Positions 7,722 through 14,676 of a stretch of 21,086 nucleotides of DNA are shown one piece after another. Source of the DNA: Akkermansiaceae bacterium UBA5689. GTDB taxonomy: Bacteria > Verrucomicrobiota > Verrucomicrobiia > Verrucomicrobiales > Akkermansiaceae. The notes under the pieces were generated by a model. It was not told the DNA's origin. It searched no databases and saw only the letters and a list, made by a program, of their open reading frames with translations. Both the position numbers and the translations under genes were made by a program. The DNA is taken from NCBI GenBank assembly GCA_002420305.1, contig DIHT01000052.1:2390-23475 (forward strand), in the 5' to 3' direction. How positions within the stretch are numbered: the stretch's first letter is position 1; each line of letters begins with the position of its first letter.

Positions 7722-8480
7722 ATGTCCAACTACTCTCTCTCCGGCCACGTCGCCCTTGTGACCGGAAGCAGTAAGGGCCTCGGAGCCTCAATTGTCCGGA
7801 ACCTCGCCTCAGCAGGGGCCTCGGTTGCTGTCAACGCCTTCAACAACATTGATCGCGCCCAGAAACTTGCAGATGACATTAACGCAGAGGGAGGAAAGGC
7901 GATCGCAGTCGCCGCAGATGTCACAGATGCCCCACAAGTTGCTTCACTGGTCGAGGAGGTCGCCTCCCGAATGGGACCCATTGATATCGTTGTCCCTAAT
8001 GCGACCGGTCCTCAACCTCACAAGCCGATTGAAGAATACGACGAGGCGTTTTACAATGAGATGTACGAGTTCTTTATCAAGAGCCCCTTCCTTCTTGCGC
8101 AGGCCACTCTCCCCTTCATGAAGGAGAACCGATGGGGAAGATTCGTCAACATCATCAGTGAAGTCTTCTCCGCCTCCGTTCCCGACTTTTCTGCATATGT
8201 CGCCGCAAAAGGAGGACAGATTGGCTGGTCCCGTTCAATGGCCCGGGAACTGGCGCCCTTTGGAATCACCGTCAACATGGTTGGCCCCGGATGGATCCCC
8301 GTGGAGCGCCATGCCGATGACCCGCAGGACAAGAAAGACGCCTACCTTTCACAGATTCCTGTAGGCCGTTGGGGCGTTCCCGACGACGTCGCGCACGCCG
8401 TTCGGTTTTTCTGCTTGGAGGAAGCCTCCTTCATCACCGGGCAGACCCTTTATGTGAACGGCGGCATGACGCCGTGGTAG
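7722..8480 (+). CDS. Short-chain dehydrogenase/reductase (SDR)
   Basis: 252 residues, the normal size for classical SDRs. The NAD(P)-binding motif TGSSKGLG spans residues 14-21, the active site has S146, Y159 and K163 (YVAAK), and PNATG (92-96) replaces the usual NNAG. The C-terminal segment FITGQTLYVNGGMTPW is typical. The frame is open further upstream, but the ATG at 7722 gives an N-terminus that starts directly at the Rossmann fold, and the extra 37 codons look non-coding. The enzyme oxidises or reduces an alcohol/keto group. With a sugar-acid dehydratase upstream and a sugar importer downstream, a sugar dehydrogenase or keto-deoxy-sugar-acid dehydrogenase is likelier than a fatty-acid reductase, though this is inferred from neighbours. 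A small hairpin (GGAAGC/GCTTCC, 7671-7690) lies between it and the upstream gene. Confidence 0.9.
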   Translation: MSNYSLSGHVALVTGSSKGLGASIVRNLASAGASVAVNAFNNIDRAQKLADDINAEGGKAIAVAADVTDAPQVASLVEEVASRMGPIDIVVPNATGPQPHKPIEEYDEAFYNEMYEFFIKSPFLLAQATLPFMKENRWGRFVNIISEVFSASVPDFSAYVAAKGGQIGWSRSMARELAPFGITVNMVGPGWIPVERHADDPQDKKDAYLSQIPVGRWGVPDDVAHAVRFFCLEEASFITGQTLYVNGGMTPW

Positions 8481-8639
8481 TCCGTAGTATTATCTCTCTC
8501 CCAGCCCAGAGCGCATTCGTCTTAAGTCTGAAATATACGCTGTAAATCACATTTAAACCTGATCTGTTCGCGCTGCTGATTTTGCTCGCAAACCCGGCCC
8601 GGCCTCTTAAAGATTCTGATTCCGAACAGAAAACACCTT
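8481..8639. other. Intergenic gap before the sugar importer genes
   Basis: At 159 bases this is the largest gap inside the catabolic and transport set, so the importer may have its own promoter here. I found no convincing -35/-10 pair, operator palindrome or terminator; only an AT-rich patch around 8520-8560 stands out. Confidence 0.3.
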
Positions 8640-9629
8640 ATGAGTAAAAAGCTTTGCCTCACCCTCCTCGGGCTCATTCCAATCATCATTCTGACCAGCC
8701 TCCTTAATAGTTGCGGAAAGAAAAGTAGCAGCGGAAAAGTGCGCCTTGCTTTCGTTACCAATGCTTCTGCAGACTTCTGGGCCTACGCTCAGGCAGGAGT
8801 TCAGAAGGCAGAGAGCGAGTTTGACGATATTGAAGTCGAATTCAAGGTAGGCGACGGCACACCTGCCAAGCAGCGCGAGCTTATAGAGGCTCTCCTGGTG
8901 CGCGGTGTAAAAGGAATCGCTATAAGCCCCACTAACCCTAGTGGCCAAAAGGAAATGCTCAATGAGTGGGCCGAAAAAGCTTCTCTCATCACTGTCGATA
9001 GCGACGCGGTTGACTCAGATCGCAAATTCTACCTCGGAACTGATAACGTTGCAGCTGGAAGAAAGGCCGGTGAGCTCCTCAAGGAAGCCCTTCCCGATGG
9101 AGGCAAAGTCATGGCCTTTGTTGGGCTCGGTGATCAAGCCAATGCTGTGGAGCGGTATCAAGGGCTACGCGAGGCCGTGGAGGGAACCGAGATTGAAATC
9201 CTTGATCTCCGAACCGACGAGGTTGACTTCGGAAAAGCTCGCCGTAATGCCGAAGACACACTCACCAAGCACCCCGATATTGCGGGCATGGTCGGCCTGT
9301 GGTCCTACAATGCGCCTCTCATTCTGGAAGCCGTCAGGGACAAGGGTGTTCTCGACAAGGTCAAGATCATCGGCTTCGACGAGGACCCTCGCACCCTCAA
9401 GGCTATTGATGCTGGTGAAATCCATGGGACCGTTGTCCAGAAGCCCTACGAGTTCGGCTATCAGGCGGTGGTTGCTCTACGCGCCATGGTCGTGGGGGGG
9501 CAAACTCCCAAGGACCTGGAAGTTCCTGACACCAATCAGAAATTTATTGAGACTCTTATGATTCGCAAAGGAGAGGGCCTTAACTACTTGGAGAAGTGCA
9601 ACGCTTGGAAAGAATCCATCAATAAATAG
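8640..9629 (+). CDS. Sugar ABC transporter substrate-binding lipoprotein (CUT2 type)
   Basis: 329 residues in the periplasmic-binding-protein family 4 (RbsB-like). The N-terminus is a lipoprotein signal with a hydrophobic stretch and a lipobox ending at C25 (LLNSC); Asn in the box is somewhat unusual. Recognisable family segments are VRLAFVTNASADFWAYAQAG (35-54), GIAISPTNPSG (92-102), YLGTDNVAAGRKAG (131-144), GLWSYNAP (219-226) and IIGFDEDPRTLKAIDAGEIHG (253-273 region). It would bind a monosaccharide or small sugar acid outside the inner membrane and hand it to the permease. ATPase and permease genes follow with gaps of 24 and 12 bases, so the three form one operon. The ligand cannot be deduced from sequence alone. 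Confidence 0.93.
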   Translation: MSKKLCLTLLGLIPIIILTSLLNSCGKKSSSGKVRLAFVTNASADFWAYAQAGVQKAESEFDDIEVEFKVGDGTPAKQRELIEALLVRGVKGIAISPTNPSGQKEMLNEWAEKASLITVDSDAVDSDRKFYLGTDNVAAGRKAGELLKEALPDGGKVMAFVGLGDQANAVERYQGLREAVEGTEIEILDLRTDEVDFGKARRNAEDTLTKHPDIAGMVGLWSYNAPLILEAVRDKGVLDKVKIIGFDEDPRTLKAIDAGEIHGTVVQKPYEFGYQAVVALRAMVVGGQTPKDLEVPDTNQKFIETLMIRKGEGLNYLEKCNAWKESINK

Positions 9630-9653
9630 TACTCCGCTCTACCTCGAGCTCCA

Positions 9654-11180
9654 ATGCAAGACCCCGCCAAGCGCGTGAAGGTTCTCCAAATGGAGAATAT
9701 CACGAAACGCTTCCCCGGGGTAACTGCGCTCGACCAAGTCAACTTCGACATCATGGAGGGCGAAGTTGTCGCCCTTATCGGAGAAAATGGGGCCGGAAAG
9801 TCGACGTTAATGAAAGTCCTCGGAGGCGTACATCAGCCGGACGAGGGAACAATTATAGCGTCTGGTTCGCCTGCCGTTATCCGCTCCGTTGCAGATGCTG
9901 ACTCGCTAGGCGTAGGGTTCGTGCATCAGGAACTCAACGTCCTAGACAACCTCGATGTCGGGGCAAACGTCTTCCTCGGTAGGGAACCACACCGCCTCGG
10001 CCTGATAAACCGCCGCAAGATAAAGGCGGACACTCAACCGTATCTCGACACTCTTGGCCTGGATGCTTCTCCCGATACTCCGCTTTCCAAGCTCTCCATA
10101 GGGCAACAACAAATGGTCGAAATCGCCAAGGCCCTTTCAAAAGAGGCGAAGATCATCATAATGGATGAGCCTACCTCAAGTCTTACCCTCTCGGAAACTG
10201 AAAGACTCCTGAAGGTCATAGGTGACCTGTCCGAGCAAGGCATCGCAGTTATCTACATCTCCCATCGCCTTGGTGAGGTAACTCAGTGCGCCCACCGTGT
10301 TGTGGCTCTGCGTGATGGCAAAAATGCAGGCGAGCTGCAGCGCGGCGAAATCAATCACGACGCCATGGTCAGTCTGATGGTCGGTCGAGACCTTAAGCGT
10401 ACCCCCCTTACCACAAGTGATCATAAGACGGTTCCACGGCGCCTTGTCGTCTCCAATCTTCGCAGTGCGCTCTATCCGGAATGTTCATCCAGTTTTGAAA
10501 TTTCGGGAGGCGAAATCCTGGGGATGGCAGGACTTGTCGGAGCGGGACGATCTGAACTTGCCCAGGCTACTTTCGGAGTCGACCCTGCTCTCGGCGGATC
10601 AGTATCGGTCGACGGCATCACGATAAAAAGAGGCGCAGCCAGGCAATCTATCAAAGCTGGCATTTATCTGGCTCCCGAAGACCGCAAACTCACCGGACTC
10701 GTTCTGGAATTTGATATCACTCAGAACATCTCCCTCGCTGACCTTTGGAACCACTCTTCCGGTATCGGCTTGATTGATCGTAATGCGGAACGCGCCGTGG
10801 CGGAACGGCAAATTGAGCGCCTGAAAATCAAGACTCCATCTGCATCAACTGCTGCTATTACCTTAAGCGGAGGAAATCAGCAGAAGGTTGTCCTCGGTAA
10901 ATGGCTCTCGATGAAACCCAAGGTCATTATCTTTGATGAACCCACCCGCGGAATCGATGTAGGGGCCAAGGCAGAGATCTATAAACTGATGCGGGAACTT
11001 GCCCGCAATGGAGTCGCCATCTGGATGATATCCAGCGATATGGAAGAGGTTCTGGGGATCAGTGACCGCATTGTCGTAATGCACGAGGGACGGATTACCG
11101 GAGAACTCCAACGCGACGAATTTGGTGAGGAGGCAATTATGCATCTCGCCGTAGGGCATTCCAAAACCGAAGCCAACTAA
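9654..11180 (+). CDS. Sugar ABC transporter ATP-binding protein, two nucleotide-binding domains
   Basis: 508 residues, matching RbsA/MglA-type CUT2 ATPases, which carry two ABC domains in one chain. Domain 1 has Walker A GENGAGKST (43-51), signature LSIGQQQ (147-153) and Walker B IIIMDEP (167-173). Domain 2 has the degenerate Walker A GLVGAGRSE (293-301), as usual in this family where the second site is not canonical, signature LSGGNQQ (404-410) and Walker B IIFDEP (425-430) followed by TRGIDVGAK. It powers uptake of the sugar captured by the upstream lipoprotein through the downstream permease. The start ATG is 24 bases after the previous stop and has no clear Shine-Dalgarno sequence, although an SD-poor style is general here. 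Nothing odd in length or key residues. Confidence 0.95.
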   Translation: MQDPAKRVKVLQMENITKRFPGVTALDQVNFDIMEGEVVALIGENGAGKSTLMKVLGGVHQPDEGTIIASGSPAVIRSVADADSLGVGFVHQELNVLDNLDVGANVFLGREPHRLGLINRRKIKADTQPYLDTLGLDASPDTPLSKLSIGQQQMVEIAKALSKEAKIIIMDEPTSSLTLSETERLLKVIGDLSEQGIAVIYISHRLGEVTQCAHRVVALRDGKNAGELQRGEINHDAMVSLMVGRDLKRTPLTTSDHKTVPRRLVVSNLRSALYPECSSSFEISGGEILGMAGLVGAGRSELAQATFGVDPALGGSVSVDGITIKRGAARQSIKAGIYLAPEDRKLTGLVLEFDITQNISLADLWNHSSGIGLIDRNAERAVAERQIERLKIKTPSASTAAITLSGGNQQKVVLGKWLSMKPKVIIFDEPTRGIDVGAKAEIYKLMRELARNGVAIWMISSDMEEVLGISDRIVVMHEGRITGELQRDEFGEEAIMHLAVGHSKTEAN

Positions 11181-11192
11181 TACAACACTTCT

Positions 11193-12305
11193 ATGGCCAA
11201 CCCCCTATTACGCTACGCCGGCCGACACCGCCGTGAAACAGGCATGCTCGGTCTCTTGTTCATTCTCGTGGTCATAACAAGCCTTGGCACGATAGAGGAG
11301 GGCATCGATGGCCTCTTCGGCAGCAAGTTCCTTACTCCGGACAATCTTAAGAATGTAGCCCGAACGATCGGCATCTATGGCATTTTCAGTATTGGAGTTG
11401 GCATTGTGATTATCACTGCCGGCATCGACCTGTCGGTAGGCTCACTCATGGCGCTTCTCGGTGTCTTTTTCCTCTTTCTTGTTACCCCGCCCGGCATGAG
11501 GCCCGACTCCGCAATCGCTCGAGGTATTCCCGAGGTGAGCTGGCCCATGGCCGTTCTATGGGTCCTTCTTCTCGGAACACTGCTGGGGTTACTCCATGGT
11601 ATTCTCGTCGGAAAACTCAAGCTTCAGCCCTTCGTTGTCACCCTCTGCGGACTGCTCTCTTACAGGGGCCTTGCTCGCTTCTACGCAAACGACACTACTG
11701 TCAATGTCGGAGATGCCTCTCAGGATTTGAGTTTTGCGCGCAAACTTGGAGACGGAACACTTGGAGACGTTCTCATAAGCGATGGGCAGAAAGGCATCCT
11801 GCATAGCATTCCGATGACGTTTGTCTATCTGATCATCCTTGCCGTCATCACCACCATAATCCTCCACCGTTCTGTCCTGGGGCGCTATATTTTCGCGGCG
11901 GGCCGCAACGAACTCGCTACGAAATACTCGGGTATCAACACAGGCCTTGTCATTGCTATTGCCTACCTCATCGCTGGCTTCTGTACTGCCTTCTCCGCCA
12001 TTCCCTTCTGTATTTATACGGGCTCTGTTCAGCCCACCAGCCACGGAGCTTTTTTTGAACTTTACGCCATCGCTGCCGCGGTTCTTGGAGGATGCAGCCT
12101 GCGTGGAGGTGAAGGTTCTATTCCTGGCATACTCATTGGCACTGCCATTCTGATTGTTCTCCGGAATATGGTGAATCTTCTGGGCTACCCTACCCCGCTC
12201 AGTGATGCGATTACGGGTGGAGTAATCTTTGTTGGTGTCATCATAGATCAGCACGGAGCCACCGGCTTGAAGAAACTCTTCAAACGCAAGGCAAGGGCAA
12301 GCTAG
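11193..12305 (+). CDS. Sugar ABC transporter permease (RbsC/MglC type)
   Basis: 370 residues with a short cytoplasmic N-terminus and about eight to ten hydrophobic segments, as in branched-chain/CUT2-type permeases. Diagnostic segments are ITAGIDLSVGSLMAL (74-88), GILVGKLKLQPFVVT (126-140, the loop before a helix) and AVLGGCSLRGGEGSIPG (296-312), matching the family's LGG-S-GG-GS pattern. A roughly 45-residue loop at 145-190 (with ANDTTVNVGD) probably faces the periplasm. The protein ends in a basic tail, typical of the cytoplasmic side. It is the last gene of the importer operon, 12 bases after the ATPase, and faces the rhomboid gene tail to tail. Confidence 0.94.
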   Translation: MANPLLRYAGRHRRETGMLGLLFILVVITSLGTIEEGIDGLFGSKFLTPDNLKNVARTIGIYGIFSIGVGIVIITAGIDLSVGSLMALLGVFFLFLVTPPGMRPDSAIARGIPEVSWPMAVLWVLLLGTLLGLLHGILVGKLKLQPFVVTLCGLLSYRGLARFYANDTTVNVGDASQDLSFARKLGDGTLGDVLISDGQKGILHSIPMTFVYLIILAVITTIILHRSVLGRYIFAAGRNELATKYSGINTGLVIAIAYLIAGFCTAFSAIPFCIYTGSVQPTSHGAFFELYAIAAAVLGGCSLRGGEGSIPGILIGTAILIVLRNMVNLLGYPTPLSDAITGGVIFVGVIIDQHGATGLKKLFKRKARAS

Positions 12306-12532
12306 GCAGGGCTCTTTCGACCAGGCATTATCGAAATCGTCCTGAGAGAATACTTTCTCCTCCATTCTCCTGATCAACCCATCTCTACAAGGATGGAGCC
12401 ACTTCTTTCGGCGGTCACCCTGAAGTGATACTGGTCAGGAAACACTTCATCCAGATTCATCAGATCCTTAATCAGGAGAGTAATCCCAAACCTTGCTATC
12501 CCGGCAAGCAGAGCTCACTAGCCCTTCCTGAG
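12306..12532. other. Convergent intergenic region between permease and rhomboid genes
   Basis: 227 bases between two stop codons. It holds a weak hairpin after the permease (TTTCGA 12315-12320 with TCGAAA 12331-12336, 10-base loop) and another short inverted repeat (AGCTCA/TGAGCT, about 12511-12533) near the rhomboid end. Neither has a T-run. A short minus-strand open frame of 46 codons ending at 12374 is discussed in the findings. Confidence 0.35.
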
Positions 12533-13120
12533 CTAGGCATGGCGCTGTCCCAGCCATATCCCACCCAGGAGCCCTACTAGGTGGGCCTCCCACGAGATAT
12601 GGTCCCCCTCCGGGAAAACCCCTCCAATCATCCCACCATAAACTACGGCAACCACAATACCTACTACAGCCCACACCAGACGACGCCCCCATATTGCCCG
12701 GGCGAGAATATACCCAAAGTAAGAGTAAACCAAACCACTCGCTCCAATATGAACTGATTTTGCCTGCCCTAGATCAGCAATCATCCAGGTCCCTATCCCA
12801 CTGATCAGGGCAAGGATGAGAGTCGTCGTCGCGAATCTTCTCCCCTCCGCCAGAATGACAATTACTCCCAATCCTAGTATGGCGATGGTGTTATCCAGAA
12901 GGTGATCCCAGTTTGCGTGGAGCCACGGCATGCAGATGACCCCTCTCAGTCCGGTAAGACTCCGCGGGACCACTCCAAACTGCTCCAAATTCAGCTTGAA
13001 ATACCAATCGATGAGCTCGACGAGCCAAGCTATGACAATGAGGGCAGCAAGAAAGCCGAGGCCTGGATGGCCTTTTTTACCCCTACCCCCGGTTCGGGCC
13101 TCCAATTTTCGCATACTCAT
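12533..13120 (-). CDS. Rhomboid-family intramembrane serine protease
   Basis: 195 residues with about six hydrophobic segments. The catalytic dyad of rhomboids is present: GASG with S128 and H180 in WEAHLVGLLGG. The conserved early motif HANWDHLLDN (68-77) corresponds to the family's H-x-N-x-x-H that lines the active site. The N-terminal 18 residues are basic and cytoplasmic. Rhomboids cut transmembrane segments of other membrane proteins; the substrate is unknown. The protein is short, a minimal bacterial rhomboid without a C-terminal extension. ATG codons lie at residues 1 and 3, and the first was chosen arbitrarily. The gene is transcribed alone, divergent from gluQRS (110 bases between starts) and convergent with the sugar permease. 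Confidence 0.9.
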   Translation of the reverse strand: MSMRKLEARTGGRGKKGHPGLGFLAALIVIAWLVELIDWYFKLNLEQFGVVPRSLTGLRGVICMPWLHANWDHLLDNTIAILGLGVIVILAEGRRFATTTLILALISGIGTWMIADLGQAKSVHIGASGLVYSYFGYILARAIWGRRLVWAVVGIVVAVVYGGMIGGVFPEGDHISWEAHLVGLLGGIWLGQRHA

Positions 13121-13191
13121 TCGCCAATCTGAATATCATTGAGCCTGACAAATAGGCTTTCACAGTTCCCACAGTATGCCTCGACCACGGA

Positions 13192-13219
13192 CAACTTGAA
13201 ACCTTCAACTTGAACCCTG
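13192..13219 (+). repeat. Two adjacent 14-bp direct repeats upstream of gluQRS
   Basis: CAACTTGAAACCTT (13192-13205) is followed directly by CAACTTGAACCCTG (13206-13219), with 12 of 14 positions identical. They lie 12 bases before the ATG of gluQRS in the divergent region shared with the rhomboid gene. They could be a regulator binding site or simple slippage. The second copy contains a TTG in frame with gluQRS. Confidence 0.6.
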
Positions 13220-13230
13220 AGACTTTTACC

Positions 13231-14097
13231 ATGCGAACCCGCTTCGCCCCCAGCCCTACAGGGCCCATGCACCTCGGCCACGCTTATGCCGCTCTCGTAG
13301 CCCGGGAGGCTGCGAACTGTGAAGATGGAGTGTTTCTTCTCCGGTTTGAGGACATTGACCGGTCCCGTGTACGACCCGAATACTACCACTTGATCGAAGA
13401 GGATCTTCAATGGATGGGACTCGAGTGGAGAGAGGAGCCCATGCGACAATCTGATCGGCTCGAGGTCTACTCCAGCGCTCTCACTGCCCTCGAGGAGCAA
13501 GGCCTCATTTATCCATGTTTCTGCACCCGGCGGGCGATCGCCGACGAGGTCTCGCGTATGACGAATGCCCCCCATGGTCCCGGGGGGCCTGTGTATCCGG
13601 GAACCTGCCGGAAAATCAGTGCCGATGAACGAGCGGAGCGAATCGCGATGAAAACACCTCATTCGTGGCGCCTGCACTCGGCCAAAGCCACCCAGACCTG
13701 CGGGCAACTCACCTTCCGGGACCTCCTCCATGGCGTCATCCCTGTCCGCGCAGAAAGCCTCGGAGACGTTGTTCTCGCCCGTCGTGATATCGCCACCTCC
13801 TACCATCTCGCGGTCGTGACAGACGATGCCGAACAGGAAATCACCCTTGTTACAAGGGGCGAGGACCTTCTTTCCTCAACGCATATCCACAGGGTTCTGC
13901 AGAACCTTCTCGGCTACCCGGAGCCCCTCTATCTTCATCATAAGCTCGTCTGCGACGAAAAAGGGCATCGGCTGGCTACCCGAGACAAAGCTCTCTCCCT
14001 CGCTAGCCTCAGGGACTCGGGATTCAGTCGCGCCCAGCTCCTCGCAAGGCTCCCTCCCATACCTGCTCTCCCACGAAACCTTACCAGTGAAACTTGA
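13231..14097 (+). CDS. gluQ: Glutamyl-queuosine tRNA(Asp) synthetase (GluQRS)
   Basis: 288 residues, the size of the stand-alone catalytic domain of glutamyl-tRNA synthetase without an anticodon-binding domain, which is the hallmark of GluQRS. It attaches glutamate to queuosine at position 34 of tRNA-Asp. The class I HIGH motif is HLGH (14-17) in RFAPSPTGPMHLGH. The zinc site C96-x-C98, Y112, C116 matches the Cys/Cys/Tyr/Cys pattern of this subfamily. The KMSKS-equivalent is in GHRLATRDKA (about 245-254). The ATG at 13231 gives the expected N-terminus directly before the catalytic fold; an in-frame TTG at 13210 would add seven residues. A cyclophilin gene follows after 30 bases, probably co-transcribed. 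Its presence implies the organism makes or salvages queuosine. Confidence 0.93.
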   Translation: MRTRFAPSPTGPMHLGHAYAALVAREAANCEDGVFLLRFEDIDRSRVRPEYYHLIEEDLQWMGLEWREEPMRQSDRLEVYSSALTALEEQGLIYPCFCTRRAIADEVSRMTNAPHGPGGPVYPGTCRKISADERAERIAMKTPHSWRLHSAKATQTCGQLTFRDLLHGVIPVRAESLGDVVLARRDIATSYHLAVVTDDAEQEITLVTRGEDLLSSTHIHRVLQNLLGYPEPLYLHHKLVCDEKGHRLATRDKALSLASLRDSGFSRAQLLARLPPIPALPRNLTSET

Positions 14098-14127
14098 ATC
14101 TTTCCTCTTCCACCCTAAAAGAGAGCC

Positions 14128-14658
14128 ATGGACGACACCAAGATCACGCTCAACACCTCCAAAGGCGCCATCGATATCTCGCTATTTTCAGGCGACACCC
14201 CTATCACCTGTGCTAGCTTCCTGAATCTCGCTACGAAGGGTTTTTATGACGGCCTGATCTTTCACCGAGTGATCAAAGACTTCATGATTCAGGGTGGATG
14301 CCCCGAGGGTTCTGGGCGAGGCAACCCTGGTTATCAATTTGAAAACGAGTGCCTCCCTCATCGCAGTCACGATAGTGCCGGAAAGCTCTCCATGGCCAAT
14401 GCGGGACCAAATACAAATGGCAGCCAGTTTTTCATTACGCATACTGCAACCCAGTTCCTCGACGGGAAACACACCGTCTTTGGTGAAGTTACGGGAGGAC
14501 AGGAGGTCGTCGATGCGATTGCCACTGCCACTACGGGCCCAGGCGATCGACCAGCTGAGGATATCACAATTGATTCGGTGACCATTCACGATTCCACCGA
14601 AGACCTTTTCGAGGCGCAAAAATCTCGGATTGCTGACTGGAATGCAGCAATGGCCTAG
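14128..14658 (+). CDS. Cyclophilin-type peptidyl-prolyl cis-trans isomerase
   Basis: 176 residues covering one cyclophilin domain. It speeds cis/trans isomerisation of prolyl bonds during folding. Active-site residues are visible: FHRV (45-48, with R47), Q55 in FMIQGG, the strand MANAGPNTNGSQFFIT (89-104), and LDGKHTVFG (111-119) near the end of the pocket. There is no signal peptide, so it should be cytoplasmic, like PpiB. A short C-terminal tail of about 20 residues beyond the domain (FEAQKSRIADWNAAMA) is helical and slightly unusual. The gene follows gluQRS by 30 bases in the same direction and converges with the HtrA-like gene, with 18 bases between stop codons. Confidence 0.95.
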   Translation: MDDTKITLNTSKGAIDISLFSGDTPITCASFLNLATKGFYDGLIFHRVIKDFMIQGGCPEGSGRGNPGYQFENECLPHRSHDSAGKLSMANAGPNTNGSQFFITHTATQFLDGKHTVFGEVTGGQEVVDAIATATTGPGDRPAEDITIDSVTIHDSTEDLFEAQKSRIADWNAAMA

Positions 14659-14676
14659 AGCGCGCACGAACAGTCC

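Noticed and set aside
11589..12377. Minus-strand 262-codon open frame
   Set aside because: It lies opposite the sugar permease, whose family motifs are unmistakable; the translation shows no recognisable domain.
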